Shown: positions 59,645 to 64,000 of the stretch, piece by piece
How positions within the stretch are numbered: position 1 is the first letter of the stretch
Layout: each line of letters starts with the position of its first letter
DNA from: Candidatus Peribacteria bacterium
GTDB taxonomy: Bacteria; Patescibacteria; JAEDAM01; Absconditabacterales; Absconditicoccaceae
DNA: 64,000 bases
Reading direction: 5' to 3'
NCBI GenBank assembly: GCA_031280545.1
Contig: JAITGP010000052.1
Span: 1 to 64,000, forward strand
Notes under the pieces: generated by a model
Database searches by the model: none
What the model was told of the DNA's origin: nothing
Seen by the model: only the letters and a program-made list of their open reading frames with translations
Translations under genes and position numbers: made by a program

Positions 59645-61867
59645 TTACAAGAAAATATCTCTTGGCTTCGCACCTTCAGCAGGTCAAATAATGCCTCTCT
59701 CTTCCAAAATATCCATAATTCTCGCCGCTCTCGCAAACCCTACTCAAAGTTTTCTCTGAAGTAAAGTAGCAGAAGCTTTCCTCGTCTCCGCAATCACTTG
59801 AATGGCCTGATCAATCAAATCATCTTCATCACCCGTTCCACCAGAAAACGCACCGACTCCCGTTTCAACTTTTGACTCTAATGCAGCAATGATTTCAGGA
59901 TTATAAATATCTTCTTCCGTTAATCCTTGCATATATTTACGCTTCAACGTATCCACCACTTTTTCTATTTCCTCAGTTGCTACAAAAGGAGCCTGAATTC
60001 TGATTGGAAATTTTGTGCTCGGATCCATATAGAGCATATCTCCTTTTCCTACCAAATCTTCTGCACCTTTACGCCCAAGAATTGTCCTCGAATCGACCTC
60101 AGAAACCACCCCAAAAGCGATTCTCGTCGGGATGTTTGCTTTAATAAGTCCCGTGATCACATTTACACTCGGTCTCTGCGTAGCCAAAATAAGATGAATC
60201 CCCACCGCTCTCGCTTTCGCCGCCAATCTATTGATACAGTTTTCTACTTCTTTTCTATTTGCTGAACTAGAGATCATCATATCTGCCATTTCATCAATCA
60301 CAAAGACAATACGATACATTTTCTCTGCAGGATTTTTGGTGTTGTATTCTGTCAGATTTTTTACCCTTTGCTCCTTGAGCGTGGTATATCTCCTTTCCAT
60401 CTCCTGTACCGTCCATTGAAGTAATTTTATCGCCTTGGTAGAATCATACACAATCGGAGCTAACATATACGGCAATCCACTATACATCTCCAGCTCCACC
60501 TGTTTGGGATCAACCATTAAAAATTTCAATTCTGAAGGTGTATTTTGAAACATCAGAGAAACGATAAAATCATTAATTCCCACAGACTTTCCACTTCCTG
60601 TCGCTCCAGCTACCAGCAAATGAGGCATAGACTCCAAAGTCTTGACCTCGATGGAACCATCAATACCCTTTCCGAGTGCTAGTCCTGTTTCAGATTTTTT
60701 CATTGCTTCTTGAAAATGTCCTGAATTCAGAATATCACCAATTCTCACCATACTCGGTTGAGGGTTAGGAATCTGAATCCCCACACTATCCGTACCCGGA
60801 ATTGGAGCTACAATCCTGAGTGATTTAGATTTCAAAGACAATTTTATATCATTCGCTAAGTTTTCAATAGAAGAAATTTTGATTCCTTCTGAGGGTTTAA
60901 TTTTGATTTGCACGATGGAAGGACCAATATCAAATCCCTCTACACTCACAGGAATTCCAAATTCCATCAATTTATGCTGGAGGGATTTTGCCTTTTCCAC
61001 AATGAAATTCTGATCCACATTTTGAGACTGTCAGAGGGTATTTTCCAGTAAAGAATAAGGGAAAGTTGGCTTATCGCCAGAAAATTGAATCTGACGACGA
61101 GGCTTTGGCTCCTCTTTGCGAGTATCTTTACCACCAGCATTAGCAGATATTTTTCCTTCTAATTTTTGTCTAAGCATATGTTTGAGCAGAGACCCACTTG
61201 CTTGTTCATTTTTTGCAGAAGACACTCCTGTAGCTTGAGAAACTTTCCTCAAAAGCTCTGAATCAGAAGTAATTTTTGCCTCTCTGGTAATAAATGGTTT
61301 TTTAGATTCTTCATGACGAGAAACAGGTTTTTCTTCCTGGTGAAGACTCACTTTAGGCAGAGAAGGCAATTTCAAATTAAGTACATAAAACACCCACACA
61401 AGAATCAACAAAGCAAAGACAATAATCAAAATTCTGATTGCCCAGAGCGATTGCCCAAACAATAATTCTAACCCCTTAATAAGGGGCCAAGAAAAATATC
61501 CCCCATACTGAGAAGATTCTACTCGATTCACGATACTACTCCCTCAATCCTCCTTCATTGCTTGAAAATTAAGAATTCCAGACACCACAAACATCAACAC
61601 AATAAACTGTTTAATAAACGTTTTCATCAAATATCCCTTGAAGAGAATCAAAATCCCCAACACAATACACAAAGCAAAAAAGACTAATAAACCTAATTGA
61701 CCAAAGGCTATACTCGCATTTTCTGACAAAAAATTAAAAATCGGAGCCTCAGGAGCGACAATTTTACTAAAAAAGAATATTGCTCCCAGAATAATACAGA
61801 CAATACCTACATTATATTTATTAAGTTTGAGGGTTGACCTCGATTTCCCACGTCTCCTTTTTGCCAA
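59645..61867 (-). CDS. ftsK: DNA translocase FtsK/SpoIIIE
   Basis: 740 residues from ATG at 61867 to TAA 59645-59647, joined across three UGA regions. Several transmembrane helices lie at about 20-40, 58-80, 85-100 and 125-148 (VGIVCIILGAIFFFS, LGLLVFFALCIVLGILILF, IRILIIVFALLILVWVFY). A polar linker follows. The motor has SMPHLLVAGATGSGKSVGIN (Walker A at about 423), VFVIDEMADMM (Walker B) and ILATQRPSVNVITGLIKANI. The C-terminal gamma winged-helix (GVGFARAARIMDILEERGII, GPAEGAKPRDIFL) is present. It pumps chromosomal DNA during division. Confidence 0.9.
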
Positions 61868-61969
61868 AATTTCCGATAAAGAAGTAAAAATCTTTGTTTC
61901 AGCATACAGATATTAAGCACTTTTGCAACTTAAAATATACAGTGAAAATTCAGTTCGTTGCTTCAAAGA

Positions 61970-62407
61970 CTAAACATACTCTTTCTTTATCCTCTTCACC
62001 TCCCTCAAATACGCTCCATCAGAAAAAAAACTACGTTGATTATCATTAGCTATCCCTACTTCACAGTCAGGAATCACATGTAAATGCAGATGATTGATAG
62101 ATTTCCCTGTTTTACTCTGTGCAAAAGCATCTCTCAAAAGAATCACACACCCCGAATGCTTTTGTTGTAATATCTTGTCTCGCTCTTCTGCTAAAGCTCG
62201 AAGTTCTTTTTCCTCAGGCTTTTTGAGCTCTTTGAGGAGAATCACATGACGCTTGGGGATAATGAGAATATGATCTTTGCTATAAGGAGCTCTCGCAGGA
62301 ACAATGAAAAAATATTTTCCTTCTGCGATACTTTCCGCTGGATGAAAATTACAAAAAGGGCAATAGGAATCCTGAAGAGCTGTAGCTAGCCATTGACGAT
62401 AAAGCAT
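61970..62407 (-). CDS. HIT-family nucleotide hydrolase/transferase
   Basis: 145 residues from ATG at 62407, no UGA. The zinc pair CPFCNFHPAE is at the start, and the histidine triad is HLHLHVIPD at about residue 108. VPARAPYSKDHILIIPKRHV is the family fold. It hydrolyses dinucleoside polyphosphates or AMP-linked substrates. It lies just upstream of ftsK on the same strand and diverges from the following + gene. Confidence 0.86.
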   Translation of the reverse strand: MLYRQWLATALQDSYCPFCNFHPAESIAEGKYFFIVPARAPYSKDHILIIPKRHVILLKELKKPEEKELRALAEERDKILQQKHSGCVILLRDAFAQSKTGKSINHLHLHVIPDCEVGIANDNQRSFFSDGAYLREVKRIKKEYV

Positions 62408-62521
62408 GAGATTTAAGAAAAAAGTGAAAAAAAGCTAATAAGAATATAGCTATTTTTTTAGCAGAATCCAGAGAGAAATGACTCCTCTTGCATTTTCATT
62501 AAAAAATCCTACACTCCAGCC

Positions 62522-64000
62522 ATGAAATCAAAGCGTTTCGCCATCACCTCCTCAGCCTCTAGCAAAGGACAACGAACAGCAAATGTACGAGCATATTGCG
62601 GATTGCTTTTTTTGGCATTCTGCATTTTTTCCATTTATGCAGGAGTGATTAATATGTTATTTGCTCCCAATAAAGTCGATATTTTTACCAAAGATTTAAC
62701 CCAGATTGCCACCTATTTTCTCCCCGTAGATAGAGAAGTTTCTGAAAACTTACTTACCCTAAATGACATCATCCAATCGTATATCCAGTGAGATAATGTC
62801 CTCCAAACCAAAACCGAAGAAATAGAAAAACTCTGGCTCTATATCACAGAAAAAAAAGACTACCTCTCCAAACTGGGGTTTAAAAATTATGATGCTTTCA
62901 TGAATTTTATCGCCAAGGCATATGAAAACAGAAGCGAAATTTACACCCTCCTCGGAAAAGAGCAAGCCTTCAATTACCTCGTGCTCCTCGAGAATGGAAA
63001 CGAAAAAAGACCTAATGGCTGATTTTTCTGATCATTCGCGTTCATTACCCTCAATGGAGGGCATTTAACGCATGTCGAAGTAGTTGATTCTTATTTCCCG
63101 GATTTCATTGCTCCCACCACTAGACTCTCTCTCCCTTCGTGGACAGAAAAGGCGTTTGGTACGGAAGTCATGGGATTTATCTCTGCCAACAAATTTTGAT
63201 TTACCAATATGGATGGAGAAAGAATAAAAATCCTCTACGAACGTATGTTCAACGAGACCTACCAACAAGATAAAGTTGACCAAGTCATCAATAAAGAGCA
63301 ACGAGAAACGCTCCACAATTCTTTTATTAAAGGGATTTTCTTTCTCAATTCTCATCTCATAAATGAGCTCCTCCCAAGCTTCACCCAAAAGGAGCGAGAA
63401 CGACAATTTATCAATGCCTCCGTAGATCTCATCAGATGAGAAGTCAGAACGAACAAAAAAGAAGTCTATATCCAAAATGTAATGCAATACTTTGATATCA
63501 ATAAATTCCAAATAATAAAAAATCTGATCAATAACCGAAAACCCCTCACAGAAAAGAAATATCTCAATGTTTATCTCTCTAATATTTCCACAGGTCTCCA
63601 AACTTTCCTCCAAGAAAGTAATTTCAATACGGTGTACTCCGATGACACTATCTATACCCGAGAGATCAACAGCTCCTACAATAAATCCGATGGGTTTATT
63701 TCAAAAGAAAGCACACTTCTCGACTCTGCTGGCAAACAAATCTTCACCACTTCCAAAGATGAGATTCCACTTTCTAACCTTTCTAATGGTGACTATACCC
63801 TTCAAATCACCTATGATTTTAACGTACCAGAGAACTATATCACCTTTATCAGAAACTTGGAGCAACAATACGAAATCACCCTTACTGAGAGAGAAAACCA
63901 TATCTTAGTCCTCTGACCTGTAGAAACCCCTGGTCATGCCACCCCCAACCGGCGAGAAAACAAAGGAACACTGTATTTCCCATCCCGTTTACAAGTGCTA
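62522..64000 (+). CDS. DUF4012-like membrane protein (cut by right edge)
   Basis: 493 residues visible from ATG 62522 to the right edge, with at least six UGA-Gly codons. One transmembrane helix at about 25-47 (YCGLLFLAFCIFSIYAGVI) is followed by a large outer domain. At about 155-190, YLVLLENGNEKRPNGGFFGS, FAFITLNGGHLTHVEVVDSY follows the DUF4012 pattern (LLLxNxxExRPTGGF-G), with the first GG as UGA. Such proteins are common in CPR and other envelope loci, with unknown biochemistry. Coding potential continues past 64000. Confidence 0.72.

Noticed and set aside
63065..63613. 182-codon - strand ORF at the right end
   Set aside because: Antisense to the DUF4012-like gene, whose + frame carries the recognisable LLEN-RPNGGF segment.
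1..64000. Widespread apparent pseudogenes when TGA is read as stop
   Set aside because: TGA falls at conserved Gly positions in many different families and genes resume in the same frame. Reassignment explains this without decay.

Overview
The window reads as a chromosome segment of a Candidate Phyla Radiation bacterium of the Gracilibacteria/Absconditabacteria (BD1-5/SR1) group carrying an integrated temperate phage. The main evidence is the genetic code. In almost every gene the frame runs through TGA and stops only at TAA or TAG, and TGA falls where the family requires glycine: the P-loop of DnaX (35.8 kb), G1 and G3 of HflX (57.45 and 57.62 kb), the CPGCG motif of the 2-oxoacid oxidoreductase (31.3 kb) and SGGERQ-flanking parts of the ABC transporter. 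This is translation table 25 (UGA = Gly). Host and phage genes share it, so standard-code ORF calling cuts most genes into pieces. All coordinates here were re-derived with UGA read through.

Region 1 (1-29.4 kb) is a prophage, with its left end outside the window. From the left it has small early-type genes on + (1-4.5 kb), including a diversity-generating-retroelement (DGR) type variable protein at 2.06-2.64 kb. A lysis module follows on - (4.6-6.1 kb: CHAP endolysin, small membrane proteins, XhlA-like holin), then tail/receptor genes on - (6.1-9.5 kb). A cargo patch (9.6-12 kb) holds a decayed secreted-protein gene, a TPR membrane protein whose 14 glycines are all UGA, and a histone-deacetylase-superfamily enzyme. 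The virion and packaging module on - (12-27.1 kb) reads, in transcription order, TerS, TerL, portal, scaffold, major capsid, adaptor, an 802-aa protein, a C1q-like protein, a 950-aa protein with a peptidoglycan-hydrolase domain, and a 762-aa protein. This order, with no evident tape-measure or sheath gene, suggests a podovirus-like virion. Small early genes, an HNH-like gene and a tyrosine integrase (28.4-29.4 kb) lie next to tRNA-Thr(CGU), the probable attachment site. A 63-bp exact repeat sits just upstream of both the portal operon and the tail operon.

Region 2 (29.5-50 kb) is host: RuvA, a 2-oxoacid:ferredoxin oxidoreductase beta subunit, acetate kinase, an Rlu pseudouridine synthase, a repeat protein, an unexplained GC-rich island (34.5-35.5 kb), DnaX, a membrane protein, a DUF3160 lipoprotein, inorganic pyrophosphatase, an ABC exporter, a HAD phosphatase broken at an AT repeat, a cupin, an IS200/REP-type transposase between palindromes, a secreted SGNH hydrolase, a BRO-type protein, a GNAT fragment and an FkbM methyltransferase.

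Region 3 (50-64 kb) is host housekeeping: a histone-H1-like Lys/Ala-rich protein, the alpha operon (rpmJ-rpsM-x-rpsK-rpsD-y-rpoA-rplQ, with two unassigned genes x and y), a zinc-ribbon protein, rplM-rpsI, a small lipoprotein, HflX, a P-loop/nucleotidyltransferase fusion, FtsK, a HIT protein and a DUF4012-type membrane protein cut by the right edge. Recognisable Shine-Dalgarno sequences are rare; many starts sit a few to about 20 bases behind TATA-like -10 sequences.
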